Positions 34,452 through 43,800 of a DNA stretch of 64,000 nt are shown piece after piece. The translations under genes were made by a program, and so were the position numbers. Within the stretch, counting starts at the first letter, position 1, and every line of letters begins with the position of its first letter. A model generated the notes under the pieces. That model was given only the letters and a program-made list of their open reading frames with translations. It ran no database searches and was not told where the DNA came from. This DNA comes from Streptomyces sp. NBC_01439 (GTDB lineage: Bacteria > Actinomycetota > Actinomycetes > Streptomycetales > Streptomycetaceae), in contig NZ_CP109487.1 of NCBI RefSeq assembly GCF_036227605.1, positions 1,736,001 through 1,800,000 on the forward strand, written 5' to 3'.

Positions 34452-36128
34452 TCATCCCGCCTGGGCGAGCGGCGGAGCCATCGAGGCGGTCGCCGCGAGG
34501 CGCTCGCGCAGGGCCGCGCGGTCCGGTTTGCCGGCCGCCGTCAGGGGCAGTTCGGCGATCAGGAGCAGCCGCTCGGGGTGCTTGCTCCGCTCCAGCCCGC
34601 GCCGCGTGAGGTGTTCACCGAGGGAGGCGAGGGTGAGGGCCTGTCCTGCACGCGGCACCACGCAGGCCGCCAGCCTCTCCCCCATCAGCGGGTCCGGCAC
34701 CCCGATGCAGGCCACGTCCCGGACCTGGGGGTGCGCGGTGAGTTCGCGTTCCACCTCCGCCGGGCTGATGTTGGCGCCGCCCCGGATGACGATGTCCTTG
34801 AGGCGGCCCACGACGTGCAGGACGCTGTCGGAGTCGAGGTACCCGAGGTCACCGGTGCGGACCCAGCCGTCGGGCGTGCGGTAGCGGGCGTCCAGGTCGG
34901 GCGCGCCCACGTAGCACAGCGGGGTCATCGGTCCGCGCGAGATGATCTCGCCCACGGCGCCGTCGGGCAGCGGTTCGTGCGTGTCGGGGTCGGCGATGCG
35001 GATCTCGGCGACCCGGGGGTCGGGATGGCCCGCGACCACCCCGGATCCGTCGGTGGGCGGCACCGTGTTGCCGAGCCCCGTGTGGCAGTTGACCCCGTCG
35101 GCGGAACCGTAGAGGTTGACCACGGGGCAGCCGAAGGCCCGGGCCGCGGCGGCCGCGGTGGTCTCGTCGAGCGGCGCGCCGCCGAGGACCAGTGCGGTGG
35201 GCGCGGGCAGCTCCTCGTCCGTCCCGTCGAGGCGTTCGAGCATCATGCGGACCATGGTGGGCACGCCGAGGACGTGCGTCGGCCGGTGCTCGCGCACCGC
35301 CGCGATCGCCGCGTCCGGGCTGAAGTGGTCGAGCAGGACGAGGGTGCCGCCGTGCCGGGCGAGGGTGACGGCGGTGCCGTTGGACCCGAAGGCGGACGCC
35401 AGTGGCACGAGGAAGAGGCAGCTCGGCGGGGTGCGGTCGGGGATGAGGGAGGCGAGGAAGTTCCCGCGCCCACCGGCCAGCGCGTTGTGCGAGTACGCGA
35501 TCATCTTCGGCTCGGCCTCGGAGCCGGAGGACACGAGGATGCGTGCGGCGCTGTCGGGATCGGGTCGGGCAGGAACGAATCCGCTGGGGTCGGACCGCAG
35601 CAACCCCGATAGCCGAATCGTTCCTTCAGGCATGGTTCCGGGGCCGGCGGCAATCACGTGGCGCAGGGCCGGAAGCGACGGGGCGAGCGTACTCAGATCC
35701 GCCGCGTGCCGGAAGTCCCGGTGCTCGGTGGCGGCGATGACGGCGACGGCCTCGGCACGGCGCAGCAGGCACTCCGCTTCCAGGACGCCCCGGCCCACCG
35801 GGAAGGGAAGGGCGATCGCGCCGAGCGCGGCGAGCGCGAGATCGGCGATGACGGCGAAGCGGTCGTTGGGGAGTTGCACGCCAACCACGTCGCCCGGGCC
35901 GATCCCCAGGTCCCGCAGGCCGGTGGCCAGACATCGGACCTTGCGGTCCAGCGCGGTGTAGCAGAGCTTGCCCTTGGCGTCGATGACGGCCGTGCGGTGC
36001 AGGTCGGCGATCTGGCGTGCCCGGAAGAGGCTGTAGAGGTCGAGGTCGGGGCAGGTCCCGTCGACCACCCAGGAACGGCGGAGTTCGGCGGGCAGCAGGT
36101 CGTGCAGTACGAGCCTGTCGGCGGTCAT
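34452..36128 (-). CDS. Class I adenylate-forming enzyme (acyl-CoA ligase-like)
   Basis: A 558-residue ANL-superfamily enzyme. The P-loop is atypical: SSGSEAEPK in place of the usual TSGTTGxPK. The A5-type motif is LYGSADG, the hinge is WVRTGDLGYLD and the catalytic lysine lies in TAAGKPDRAALR. It should activate a carboxylic acid as its adenylate and pass it to CoA. Its ATG overlaps the stop of the CoA-transferase by 4 nt, so it is the second gene of a leftward operon divergent from an acyl-CoA dehydrogenase. The acid is unknown. Confidence 0.88.
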   Translation of the reverse strand: MTADRLVLHDLLPAELRRSWVVDGTCPDLDLYSLFRARQIADLHRTAVIDAKGKLCYTALDRKVRCLATGLRDLGIGPGDVVGVQLPNDRFAVIADLALAALGAIALPFPVGRGVLEAECLLRRAEAVAVIAATEHRDFRHAADLSTLAPSLPALRHVIAAGPGTMPEGTIRLSGLLRSDPSGFVPARPDPDSAARILVSSGSEAEPKMIAYSHNALAGGRGNFLASLIPDRTPPSCLFLVPLASAFGSNGTAVTLARHGGTLVLLDHFSPDAAIAAVREHRPTHVLGVPTMVRMMLERLDGTDEELPAPTALVLGGAPLDETTAAAAARAFGCPVVNLYGSADGVNCHTGLGNTVPPTDGSGVVAGHPDPRVAEIRIADPDTHEPLPDGAVGEIISRGPMTPLCYVGAPDLDARYRTPDGWVRTGDLGYLDSDSVLHVVGRLKDIVIRGGANISPAEVERELTAHPQVRDVACIGVPDPLMGERLAACVVPRAGQALTLASLGEHLTRRGLERSKHPERLLLIAELPLTAAGKPDRAALRERLAATASMAPPLAQAG

Positions 36129-37933
36129 ACGAAGCTCCAGGGGTCGGGGACTGCGGGGGCGCCGTGCGCGTCACGGCTGATCGAGCCGGAGAAGCGCGGA
36201 TCGTGGTGCAGGTCGGACAGCTCGGTGGTGACCGCGGTCGCGGTCAGCCCGTGCTCGTGCAGCCGGGCCAGGGCCTCGGCCGTGGACAGGCCGCCCAGGT
36301 CGTGGGCGGCCACGGCGCGGGCGTCGGCGTCGGTGGGCGCGAGCCAACCGTCCGCCGTCGGCCGTGGGAGCCGGAATCCGGCCGGCCGCCGGGGGTTCTC
36401 GCCGCGGGCCGCCCGGCGCAGGGCGGGCGCGATCAGCGTGTCGGCCGCGCCGAGCAGGGAGGAGTCCACCCGTACGCCGTGGCCGCTGCGCTCGCGCAGC
36501 AGCAGTCCGGCGAGGACGGCCTCGGCGCCGAGCAGTCCGCCCAGTACGTCGAGCAGGGTCATCAGCGAGGGTGCCGGGGCCTCGCCCTCGGGGCGGACGG
36601 CCTCGCCGACGCCCGTACGGGCCTGGACCATGAAGTCGGTGCCCATGGGGGCGTCCTCGATCCGGTCGGCCCAGCCGCTGGTGTACGCGTAGACGAGCGC
36701 GGGATTGACCCGTGCGAGGTCCTCGGAGTCGAGGCCGAGCTCGGCGGCCTTGCCCGGCGCCCAGTTGTGCAGGAAGACGTCGGCCCCGGCCGCCAGCTCC
36801 CGCAGCCGTAGGCGGTCGGCTTCCTTCTTGATGTCGATCTCCACGGCCCGCTTGCCCCGGTTGAGGGCGAGCCAGCGCGCCGAGATCCCGGAACAGGCCG
36901 GGGGCATGCCGCGCAGCGGGTCGCCGCCCGGGGGTTCGATCCGGATCACGTCGGCGCCGAGGAGCCCGAGCAGGTGCGCCGCGAGCGGTGCCTGGATGCG
37001 GCGGCCCGCTTCCAGCACGGTCAGCCCGGCCAGTGGTCCGCCGTCGTGTGCCGCGCCGGGCAGCCGGGCCGAGCGGGCGGTGAGTCGTCCGGTGGCCGAC
37101 CGGGTCAGGGACCAGGGGGCGGCGCCGTCGTGTTCCGCGGCCCGCTCCGCGAGCGGGTGCAGGGCGCACACTTCGGTGCCGGATGCGGCCGCGGCCCGGC
37201 GGATCCGCTCCCAGGTGTGGGACCGGGCCGTGAGGTGGAGGGCCGCCGGGAAGGGGGCGCAGGCGGTGGCGTAGCGGAACTGGAAGGGTCGCCAGCCGAC
37301 CCGCAGGGCCTCCGCAGGCGCCTCGAGGGCCTTCCAGAAGGCCGCCCAGGCACCCGCATCGAGCGTCTCCAGTTCGAAGAGGATGCCGTCGGCGGAGGTG
37401 AACGGAGGTCCTCCCGCCGCCAGTTCGACGGCCTCGCCCTCGTCGGCACCGGCGGCCGCCAGGTACTGGGAGACCGCGAGCAAGCCCGCCCGGTCCGCGC
37501 TGGTGGTGACCGCGCGGGCGGCGCCGCCGCGGGCCTGGCCCACGAGAGCCGCGAGCAGGCCCTGTACGGCCAGGACCCCGGTGGCGGTGGCCGCGTAGTC
37601 GACGGCGAGACCGCGCGGGGTGCCGTCGCGCCGGCCGTGTACGGCCATGATGCCGGTGGCGGCCTGCACCGTGGCCTCGTCGGCGAGCCCGCTCAGGGGA
37701 TCCGCCCAGGTGGCGCTCGCGCACACCGGGTCGAAACCGCCGCCTGTGAGCGTGGTGCCCGCGGTACCGGTGGCGGCGCCGCTGGACGCGTCCCCCGGTG
37801 CGGGACGGTCCGTCCGTGCGCCGAGCTGCCGCAGGTGGTCGGCGATGACGCTCGCGATCTGCGGGGGCCCCGAGGTGTCAAAACGCAGTGTGTCGAGCGG
37901 CCGGACCGTCTGCGTGGTTGCTGGTGACGCCAT
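36125..37933 (-). CDS. Family III CoA-transferase (CaiB/BaiF-like) with extra N-terminal half
   Basis: A 602-residue protein; family III CoA-transferases usually have about 400. The C-terminal 300 residues carry the family motifs: GLTVLEAGRRIQAPLAAHLLGLLGADVIRIEPPGGDPLRG, then ALNRGKRAVEIDIKKE and a Gly-rich VDSSLLGAADT end. The first 300 residues resemble a second, degenerate copy of the family. The conserved catalytic aspartate is probably in TDFMVQARTG. It would move CoA between acids without free energy cost. First gene of a two-gene leftward operon and divergent from the acyl-CoA dehydrogenase gene across about 145 bp. Confidence 0.8.
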   Translation of the reverse strand: MASPATTQTVRPLDTLRFDTSGPPQIASVIADHLRQLGARTDRPAPGDASSGAATGTAGTTLTGGGFDPVCASATWADPLSGLADEATVQAATGIMAVHGRRDGTPRGLAVDYAATATGVLAVQGLLAALVGQARGGAARAVTTSADRAGLLAVSQYLAAAGADEGEAVELAAGGPPFTSADGILFELETLDAGAWAAFWKALEAPAEALRVGWRPFQFRYATACAPFPAALHLTARSHTWERIRRAAAASGTEVCALHPLAERAAEHDGAAPWSLTRSATGRLTARSARLPGAAHDGGPLAGLTVLEAGRRIQAPLAAHLLGLLGADVIRIEPPGGDPLRGMPPACSGISARWLALNRGKRAVEIDIKKEADRLRLRELAAGADVFLHNWAPGKAAELGLDSEDLARVNPALVYAYTSGWADRIEDAPMGTDFMVQARTGVGEAVRPEGEAPAPSLMTLLDVLGGLLGAEAVLAGLLLRERSGHGVRVDSSLLGAADTLIAPALRRAARGENPRRPAGFRLPRPTADGWLAPTDADARAVAAHDLGGLSTAEALARLHEHGLTATAVTTELSDLHHDPRFSGSISRDAHGAPAVPDPWSFV

Positions 37934-38077
37934 GCCTCTCCTCTCCTGGCGCGGCGGTGGCCGGCGCCCGGGTCTTACCGAATGTGGGGAACCCGGGAGC
38001 GTCCGCGCCCGACCAGTTCCACGGACAGTGAGTCGGTCGGCCGTTCCCGCGAGTTCCCGGGAATGAGGAGGAAAGAA

Positions 38078-39289
38078 GTGACGGATCCAGGCACGGACCA
38101 CACCTCGGGTGCGCAACAGGCTGCGGGGACGGATGAGTTGAGGGGGCGGATCGACCGGTTCGTCCGTACCCGGGTGATCCCGCGGGAGGCGGTGTTGGAC
38201 GCTGGCGGGCCGGCTGCGGCCGACGCGCTGGCCGAACTGCACGGCCGGGCGAAGGAGGAGGGCCTGTGGGCGCTGCCGCTCCCGGTGGAACTGGGCGGTG
38301 GCGGGCTGGGGTTCCGGGCGTACGCCGCACTGGCCGAGGCGGAGGGGGCCAGTGACCACGGTCCGGCCGCGCTGGGCTCCGCCCCGCTGCTCGACGTCAC
38401 CATGCTGGCGCGGCACGGGGGGACCGCGGTCCGCGACGCGTACCTGAAGCCGCTGGTCGCCGGGGAGATGCGGACCTGTTACGCCATGACCGAGCCGGAC
38501 GTCCCCGGCACCGATCCCTTCGGGACCGGCACCCGGGCCGAGCGCGGTGCGGACGGGAGTTGGCTCGTCACCGGACGCAAGTGGTTCACCTCCGGCGCCG
38601 CGGGCGCCGACCTGGTGACGGTCATGGCCCGCACCGGCGGGGGCGCTGGTGACCGCGAGGGGCTGTCGTTGCTGCTCGTGCCCACCGCGTCGGCCGGTTT
38701 CCGCGTCGTGCGCGAACTCCCCGTGCTCGGTGCCGGCGGCCAGTACGAGATCGAGCTCGACCGGGTCCGGGTACCGGCCGACCACCTCCTGGGGAAGCCC
38801 GGGGACGCGCTCGCCATCGCCGGCGAGCGGCTGCAGCTCGGTCGGACGCTGCGCTGCCTGCGCTGGCTCGGCCAGGCCCGGCGCGCCTTCGACCTCATGT
38901 GCGAGCGGGCCGCCACCCGCAGTGGTTCCCGCGGGCCCCTCGCCGACCAGCAGCTGATCCAGGGTCACGTCTTCGACGCCCTGCTCGCCCTGCGCACCAC
39001 CCGCCCCCTGGTGCACGAGGCGGTGGCGCTGATCGACGCCGGACGGGACGCGCGTACGGAGGTGGGGCTCGCCAAGGTCGCCGCCGCGCGCATGCTCCAG
39101 CAGGTCGCGGACTCCGCCATCCAGGTCCACGGCGCCGCCGGGCTCGGTCCGGACACCCCCCTGCCCGGGCTCCTGCGCACGGGCAGGGCCGCCCGCATCC
39201 TCGACGGGCCGGACGAGCTGCACATCACCTCCGTGGCCCGCCGGGTCCTGCGCGGTTACGCAGCTGACGGCGGCAGGGAGACGGCCTGA
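38078..39289 (+). CDS. Acyl-CoA dehydrogenase family protein
   Basis: A 403-residue flavoprotein of the acyl-CoA dehydrogenase fold. It shows the FAD/substrate region CYAMTEPDVPGTDPFGTGTRAE and WFTSGAAGADL, and the C-terminal FAD-contact region IQVHGAAGLGPDTPL. The catalytic base position could not be fixed by eye. The GTG is chosen for GAGGAGGAAAG directly before it; an ATG 15 nt upstream lacks a ribosome site. It faces the CoA-transferase/ligase pair, so the three genes probably handle one acyl-CoA: activation, CoA transfer and alpha,beta-desaturation. Confidence 0.9.
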   Translation: MTDPGTDHTSGAQQAAGTDELRGRIDRFVRTRVIPREAVLDAGGPAAADALAELHGRAKEEGLWALPLPVELGGGGLGFRAYAALAEAEGASDHGPAALGSAPLLDVTMLARHGGTAVRDAYLKPLVAGEMRTCYAMTEPDVPGTDPFGTGTRAERGADGSWLVTGRKWFTSGAAGADLVTVMARTGGGAGDREGLSLLLVPTASAGFRVVRELPVLGAGGQYEIELDRVRVPADHLLGKPGDALAIAGERLQLGRTLRCLRWLGQARRAFDLMCERAATRSGSRGPLADQQLIQGHVFDALLALRTTRPLVHEAVALIDAGRDARTEVGLAKVAAARMLQQVADSAIQVHGAAGLGPDTPLPGLLRTGRAARILDGPDELHITSVARRVLRGYAADGGRETA

Positions 39290-39291
39290 GT

Positions 39292-39336
39292 CGTCCCTTT
39301 CGGATCGTGCGGGCCCGGCACGATCCGAAAGGGACG
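39292..39336. terminator. Bidirectional terminator
   Basis: A perfect 19-bp inverted repeat: CGTCCCTTTCGGATCGTGC and its inverse, separated by 7 nt (GGGCCCG). It begins 3 nt after the acyl-CoA dehydrogenase stop and ends 2 nt from the stop of the leftward glycosidase gene. Confidence 0.85.
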
Positions 39337-39338
39337 GC

Positions 39339-40436
39339 CTAGATGCGGGTGATGTCGACGAGCCCGTACAGGGCTGCGAGGCCGAGCGCCAGGAAGAAGT
39401 CGCCCCAGATCAGCTCGTGTCGGACGGCCAGCTCCTTCCCGGCGTCGTAGCAGCCGTCGAGCAGCATCCCGGGCGGGCGCCCGGAGTCCGGGCCGGTGAG
39501 GTGGTGCTCCGCGAGGTGGTGGAGGATCGCCTCGGCCCGGTGCGCGTACGCGGCCGCGCGGGGGCCGGGCACCCGGGCGAGCTTCAGCAGGGCGACCGCG
39601 GTGATCGCGGCGGCCGAGGTGTCGAGCGGCCCGTCCGGCCGGGCGGCGTCGGCCGCCGGGACCAGCCCTCCGGCCGGGGATCCGCCGTCCGCCGCCAGGA
39701 GTTCGGCCGCTTCGGCGAGCCGGGCCGCCGGGCCGGGCACCGTCGGGTCCGGGCGGAGCAGGGCGTCGGCGACGGCCAGGAGCAGCCAGGCCCGACCCCG
39801 GCTCCAGCCCGGCGGCGGGTCCGTGCAGGGCTGCCAGCCCGCGTCGGCGTCGAAGCGCAGGGCGGGACGTAGTGAGGGGTCCCCGCCCCGGCCCGCGCCG
39901 AGGCAGAGGTCGAGGTGGCGGTGGAGGTGGGCCGCCGCCGCGGCGGCGCCCTGCGGTCCGGCGCCGGCCAGCAGGGGTACGGTCCCCGGCACCCCGTCCA
40001 CGCGCGCGAGCATGCGGGGTCCGCCGAGCGCGTCCCCCCAGGGCACGAGCCCGAGTTCGCGGTCGTATGCCGACAGCACCGCCCGGGCGCCGCGGTCGCG
40101 CAGCTCGGCGGCCCCGGCGTCGTCGCCGGCCGGAGCGGTCCCGTACCAGAGGATCAGGCCGCGGGTGGCGGTGTCGGCCCCGACCCACGGTTCGAGCCGG
40201 GCCGTGCACGCGGCGGCGGCGCGCCGGTCGGCCGCGTCCCCGGTGTACCGTGCCCGCAGCCAGAGCAGCCCGGCCCAGAACCCTCCGGTCCACGAGCCGC
40301 GACCGGTGGTCGTCCACCGCCCGTCGGCCGGCTCGGCGTACAGCGGGAAGCGGGGGCCCACCGCCTCGGCGGTCACCGCAACCCGTGCCATGACGGCCTC
40401 GAGGGCCGGGCCCGGCCAGGTGCCGTCCGCGCTCAT
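39339..40436 (-). CDS. GH88/GH105-like unsaturated glucuronyl hydrolase
   Basis: A 365-residue (alpha/alpha)6-barrel-type protein like GH88 and GH105 enzymes, which remove 4,5-unsaturated uronic acids from oligosaccharides made by polysaccharide lyases. Visible features: WTGGFWAGLLWLRARY near 50, PPGWSRGRAWLLL and a GCYDAGKEL-ELIWGDFF end that is usual for the family. No signal peptide, so it acts on imported sugars in the cytosol. Its ATG overlaps the MFS carrier stop (ATGA), so the carrier may import its substrate. No lyase gene is in the window. Confidence 0.75.
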   Translation of the reverse strand: MSADGTWPGPALEAVMARVAVTAEAVGPRFPLYAEPADGRWTTTGRGSWTGGFWAGLLWLRARYTGDAADRRAAAACTARLEPWVGADTATRGLILWYGTAPAGDDAGAAELRDRGARAVLSAYDRELGLVPWGDALGGPRMLARVDGVPGTVPLLAGAGPQGAAAAAAHLHRHLDLCLGAGRGGDPSLRPALRFDADAGWQPCTDPPPGWSRGRAWLLLAVADALLRPDPTVPGPAARLAEAAELLAADGGSPAGGLVPAADAARPDGPLDTSAAAITAVALLKLARVPGPRAAAYAHRAEAILHHLAEHHLTGPDSGRPPGMLLDGCYDAGKELAVRHELIWGDFFLALGLAALYGLVDITRI

Positions 40437-41638
40437 GCCGTGCCCTCCCGCCGGTCCCGTACGGCCCACAGGAACGCGACGGCCGCCGCCGCCGCGAACT
40501 CCGCCGCGACCAGCAGCCAGCCCGGCCCGTACCGTCCGCTCTGCGCGAGCAGGCCGAACAGGGGCGGGCCCGCCGCGAATCCGCCGAAGAACCCGGCCGC
40601 GACCAGCGCCGAGTCCTGTCCGGCGCGGCCGGGGGCGGCCCGCTGCACGACCAGCACCATCGAGACGGCGTTGCCGGAGACGGCGAAGACTCCGACGGCG
40701 ATCGCCCCGACCCACACCAGCGGGCCCACCACCAGGGCGGCCACCAGGAGGACCGCCGCGCCCAGGGCCCCGCAGGCCAGCCATCCGGGGAGCCATTCGG
40801 CCCGCCCGGGCCGGGCCGCCTTCGACCATCCGATCCGGCCCGCGATCCCCGCCACGCCCAGCACGGCGACCAGGGCGGCGGCCGCCGTCGGGCCCATGTG
40901 CAGCCGCTGTGCGCCGAAGAGCGCGAGGTAGGTGTTGACCGAGGCGATTCCGGCGCCGAGGAACAGCGAGAAGACCGCCAGCCAGGCCACCATCCCCCGC
41001 GGTACGAGAGCCGTACGGGGCCCTGCGGGCGGCGCGGCGGGGTCGGCGGGCAGGACGCGCAGGGCCCACAGCCCGGCGAGCAGGGCGGCGCCGGCGCCGG
41101 TCCAGACCGCGCCCCGCCAGCCGATGCCGCCCGCGAGCAGGGCGAGCGGCAGTCCCGCCGCGAAGGCGCCGAGCTGGACCCCGGACTGCTTGAGCCCGGT
41201 CACCGCGCCCCGCCGTTCGGGCACGACGGCGCGCAGTACGGCCTTGTTGGTGGCCGGGTTGGCCAGCGCCTGGGGTACGCCGCCCAGCGCGACGGCGCCG
41301 AGGAGCAGACCGGCGCCGGGCGCGGCGCCGATCAGGGCGAGGGCCGTCGCGGAAAGCAGCAGCAGGACCACCAGTGAGCGGCGCGGACCGATCCGGTCCA
41401 CGATCCGGCCGCCCGCCGGGGACAGGACGGCGGCGGTCCCGAAGCCGATCGTGGTCGTCAGTCCCAACACGGCCGGGGATACGCCGAGTTCGCTCACCAG
41501 GCGCGGGCCCAGCGCCCCGAGGAGGAAGAGCTGGAGCATCGAGAACGCCATCGCACAGGTGAGCAGCGCGGTCAACTGCCGCCCCGCCGCACCGTCCTTC
41601 TCCGCCGGCGATGCGGTCGCCGTCCCCTCCGCCGTCAC
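40433..41638 (-). CDS. MFS transporter
   Basis: A 401-residue permease with about twelve hydrophobic spans. The MFS motif between helices 2 and 3 reads GGRIVDRIGPRRS. The central loop (LPADPAAPPAGPRTALVPRG) divides the two halves. GTG is used with GGGAGA before it. It is co-transcribed with a GH88/105-like hydrolase, which suggests uptake of an unsaturated uronic-acid oligosaccharide, although most Actinobacterial MFS proteins of this kind are exporters. Confidence 0.85.
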   Translation of the reverse strand: MTAEGTATASPAEKDGAAGRQLTALLTCAMAFSMLQLFLLGALGPRLVSELGVSPAVLGLTTTIGFGTAAVLSPAGGRIVDRIGPRRSLVVLLLLSATALALIGAAPGAGLLLGAVALGGVPQALANPATNKAVLRAVVPERRGAVTGLKQSGVQLGAFAAGLPLALLAGGIGWRGAVWTGAGAALLAGLWALRVLPADPAAPPAGPRTALVPRGMVAWLAVFSLFLGAGIASVNTYLALFGAQRLHMGPTAAAALVAVLGVAGIAGRIGWSKAARPGRAEWLPGWLACGALGAAVLLVAALVVGPLVWVGAIAVGVFAVSGNAVSMVLVVQRAAPGRAGQDSALVAAGFFGGFAAGPPLFGLLAQSGRYGPGWLLVAAEFAAAAAVAFLWAVRDRREGTA

Positions 41639-41841
41639 GAAGTCTCCCTTTCCCAGACGTTGAACTCTTCGACCGAGCGGGTAGGCAGTCGGATGGAGCG
41701 GCGGGCAGGTTCCCCGCCCCTGCTGTGCCCTGCACCACACGAGGCGGGCGGCCCGGCCATGACGGGCCGGGACGCGGAACTTGTCCGGAAGTGCGCACCC
41801 TGATGTGCGGCTCGGGAGGCCGGTGCAAGGATGATCCCTCG

Positions 41842-42561
41842 ATGAACCCGGTCCGCTGTTTCCGCGCCCTGAGGGCTGCGATGTTCGCAGCCCTCTGTGT
41901 GCTGCTCGCGGCGACCGGACACCTGCTCATGTCGGGTGCGGCAGTGCCTTGGTGGGCCCTGTCCGTCGCCTTCCCGGGCACGGCGGCGACGGCTTGGGCC
42001 CTCGCGGGACGTGAACGCGGGCTGCTCGCCGTGACGACGGCGGCCGTCGCCGTCCAGGCGGTGCTCCACACCGGTTTCTCCCTGGCCCAGTCCCTCGTCG
42101 GACCGGCCGCGCCGACCGGATCAGGGCAGATGGCGGCGATGTCGCCGATGGTGCGGATGTCGCAGCCGACCGGCGCCGGGATGCCGCACGCCCCGGCCCA
42201 CCTGCACCACGCCCTGCCCGGGACGGCGGACGCCGTGACCGGTGCGACCGGCGGGTCGCTGCCGGGTGGTGTGCACGAGGCGGCCGCCATGTCTCCGTTC
42301 GGCATGCTGGCCGCCCACCTGCTGGCCGCCGTGGTGTGCGGGCTGTGGCTCGCCCATGGCGAGAGGGCCGTCTTCCGCGTGGTGCGCGCCGTCGCGGGAC
42401 GCTTCTGGACGCCGCTGCGCCTGCTGCTCCGTACGGCCGTGCCCGCGTACCGGCCGCCCGTCCAGATCCGCCGCCGGCGCCACCACCGCGCGCCGCGCCG
42501 GCTCTTCCTCGTCCACGCCATCACCTCACGGGGTCCGCCGGCGGGAACCGCTGTCCTCTGA
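41842..42561 (+). CDS. Membrane protein with Met/His-rich loop
   Basis: A 239-residue integral membrane protein. Hydrophobic spans are at about 10-30, 36-54, 60-80 and 150-170. The loop between the last two holds QMAAMSPMVRMSQP and MPHAPAHLHH, a run of Met and His that resembles copper-binding loops. The C-terminal 45 residues are very basic (RRRRHHRAPRR). It precedes an ECF sigma gene by about 147 nt. No family can be named; a role in copper or metal sensing is a guess from composition. Confidence 0.75.
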   Translation: MNPVRCFRALRAAMFAALCVLLAATGHLLMSGAAVPWWALSVAFPGTAATAWALAGRERGLLAVTTAAVAVQAVLHTGFSLAQSLVGPAAPTGSGQMAAMSPMVRMSQPTGAGMPHAPAHLHHALPGTADAVTGATGGSLPGGVHEAAAMSPFGMLAAHLLAAVVCGLWLAHGERAVFRVVRAVAGRFWTPLRLLLRTAVPAYRPPVQIRRRRHHRAPRRLFLVHAITSRGPPAGTAVL

Positions 42562-42708
42562 CAGCTGGTTCCCCGAGCCGCGCCCGCGACCGCTCTCGCA
42601 CCCGTACCCCGCGCCTCGGGCCTCGGCCGTGCCTTCTGCCGGCCGGACTCCTCACCGGCCCGCCGTTTGCGGCGCCGGACTCCCCTTGCCCGTAAGGACC
42701 TTGTGGCA

Positions 42709-43410
42709 ATGACTGCTGCCCTGACGACCCCCTCCTGTACCACCGGCGACCGGCCGGCCAGGCGCACCCCCGACTCCGACGCGGCGGTGACCCGGCTGGC
42801 GCTGGACGCCCGCGACGGGGATCCCGTGAAGACCGACCGGTTCGTGCGCGCGCTCCACCGCGACGTCTGGCGCTACGTGGCCTACCTCAGCGCCGACACC
42901 CAGGCGGCCGACGACCTCACCCAGGACGTCTTCCTCCGTGCGCTGGCGAGCCTGCACCGGTTCGAGGGCCGTTCCTCCGCGCGCACGTGGTTGCTGTCCA
43001 TAGCCCGCCGCACGGTCGTGGACAGCCTGCGCCACGCGGCCGCCCGTCCCAGACTCTCGGACCGCTGCGACTGGCAGGCGGCCGCCGAGCAGACCCAGCC
43101 GTACGACGTACCGGGATTCGAGGACGGGATCGCCCTGGCGGAACTGCTCGCCGTGATCCCGGCCGAGCGCCGGGAGGCCCTGGTGCTGACCCAGTTGCTG
43201 GGCCTGTCCTACGCCGAGGCGGCGACGGCCGTCGGCTGCCCGATCGGTACGGTCCGCTCCCGCGTCGCCCGTGCCCGTACCTCCCTGATCGCACTCCTGA
43301 CGGACACCCACGCGGCCGAGCCGGCTCCCGAGCCGCAGGGGCCACCGCCGGCTCCGCGGCCCGACCGGGCCCCGGAGCGGATGCTGGCGACGGCCGCGGC
43401 CCTCGCCTGA
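42709..43410 (+). CDS. ECF RNA polymerase sigma factor
   Basis: A 233-residue ECF sigma factor: region 2 around RYVAYLSADTQAADDLTQDVFLRALASLHRF (about 63-93) and SSARTWLLSIARRTVVDSLR, region 4 around PAERREALVLTQLLGLSYAEAATAVGCPIGTVRSRVARAR (about 155-194). The Pro-rich C-terminal tail is not part of the fold. The start is ATG 42709; an in-frame GTG two codons upstream is also possible. It has no anti-sigma gene next to it. The Met/His-rich membrane protein upstream could be a sensor partner. Confidence 0.88.
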   Translation: MTAALTTPSCTTGDRPARRTPDSDAAVTRLALDARDGDPVKTDRFVRALHRDVWRYVAYLSADTQAADDLTQDVFLRALASLHRFEGRSSARTWLLSIARRTVVDSLRHAAARPRLSDRCDWQAAAEQTQPYDVPGFEDGIALAELLAVIPAERREALVLTQLLGLSYAEAATAVGCPIGTVRSRVARARTSLIALLTDTHAAEPAPEPQGPPPAPRPDRAPERMLATAAALA

Positions 43411-43428
43411 TCCTTCGAACGGGCCGAC

Positions 43429-43465
43429 GGGAGGGCTGCGGGCGTCGTGCGCCCGCAGCCCTCCC
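43429..43465 (+). terminator. Terminator after the ECF sigma gene
   Basis: A perfect 16-bp inverted repeat, GGGAGGGCTGCGGGCG with its inverse around TCGTG, 18 nt after the sigma stop codon. Confidence 0.75.
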
Positions 43466-43800
43466 GCGTCGACTCCGTGGGGACACTCCCTCGGACGGGA
43501 GGACCGTCCCGGTACCGAGCTTCCGCGGGGAGCCGCCGGGCGGGACGGCGCCCGCGCCCGAGCCGCTGCAGCGGACCCCGTTCCCTGCGCCGGTCCGGTC
43601 CTCCGGGACGCCGCTGTCGTGCGACCTGCCGGCCGGGGTGGTGGGGAGCGGACCGACGCACGGCCCGCCCTGCCAATGCCGCCGGGCGCGTCGAAGACCG
43701 CCGACGGTCCGGTACTGGAGGCCGCGCCACCCCTGCACGACGAACAGGGCACCTCCGTACGGCAGTTGGAGCGGACGGCCCCGTACGGCGGCCGGTGGGT

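Noticed and set aside
36125..39223. A 1032-codon minus-strand frame spanning the acyl-CoA dehydrogenase gene and the CoA-transferase
   Set aside because: The part beyond 37933 is antisense to the acyl-CoA dehydrogenase and low-complexity; the transferase begins at its own ATG near a normal N-terminus.
39339..42767. A 1142-codon minus-strand frame
   Set aside because: Only the last 365 codons are the GH88/105-like protein; the rest is antisense or another frame of the MFS and membrane protein genes.
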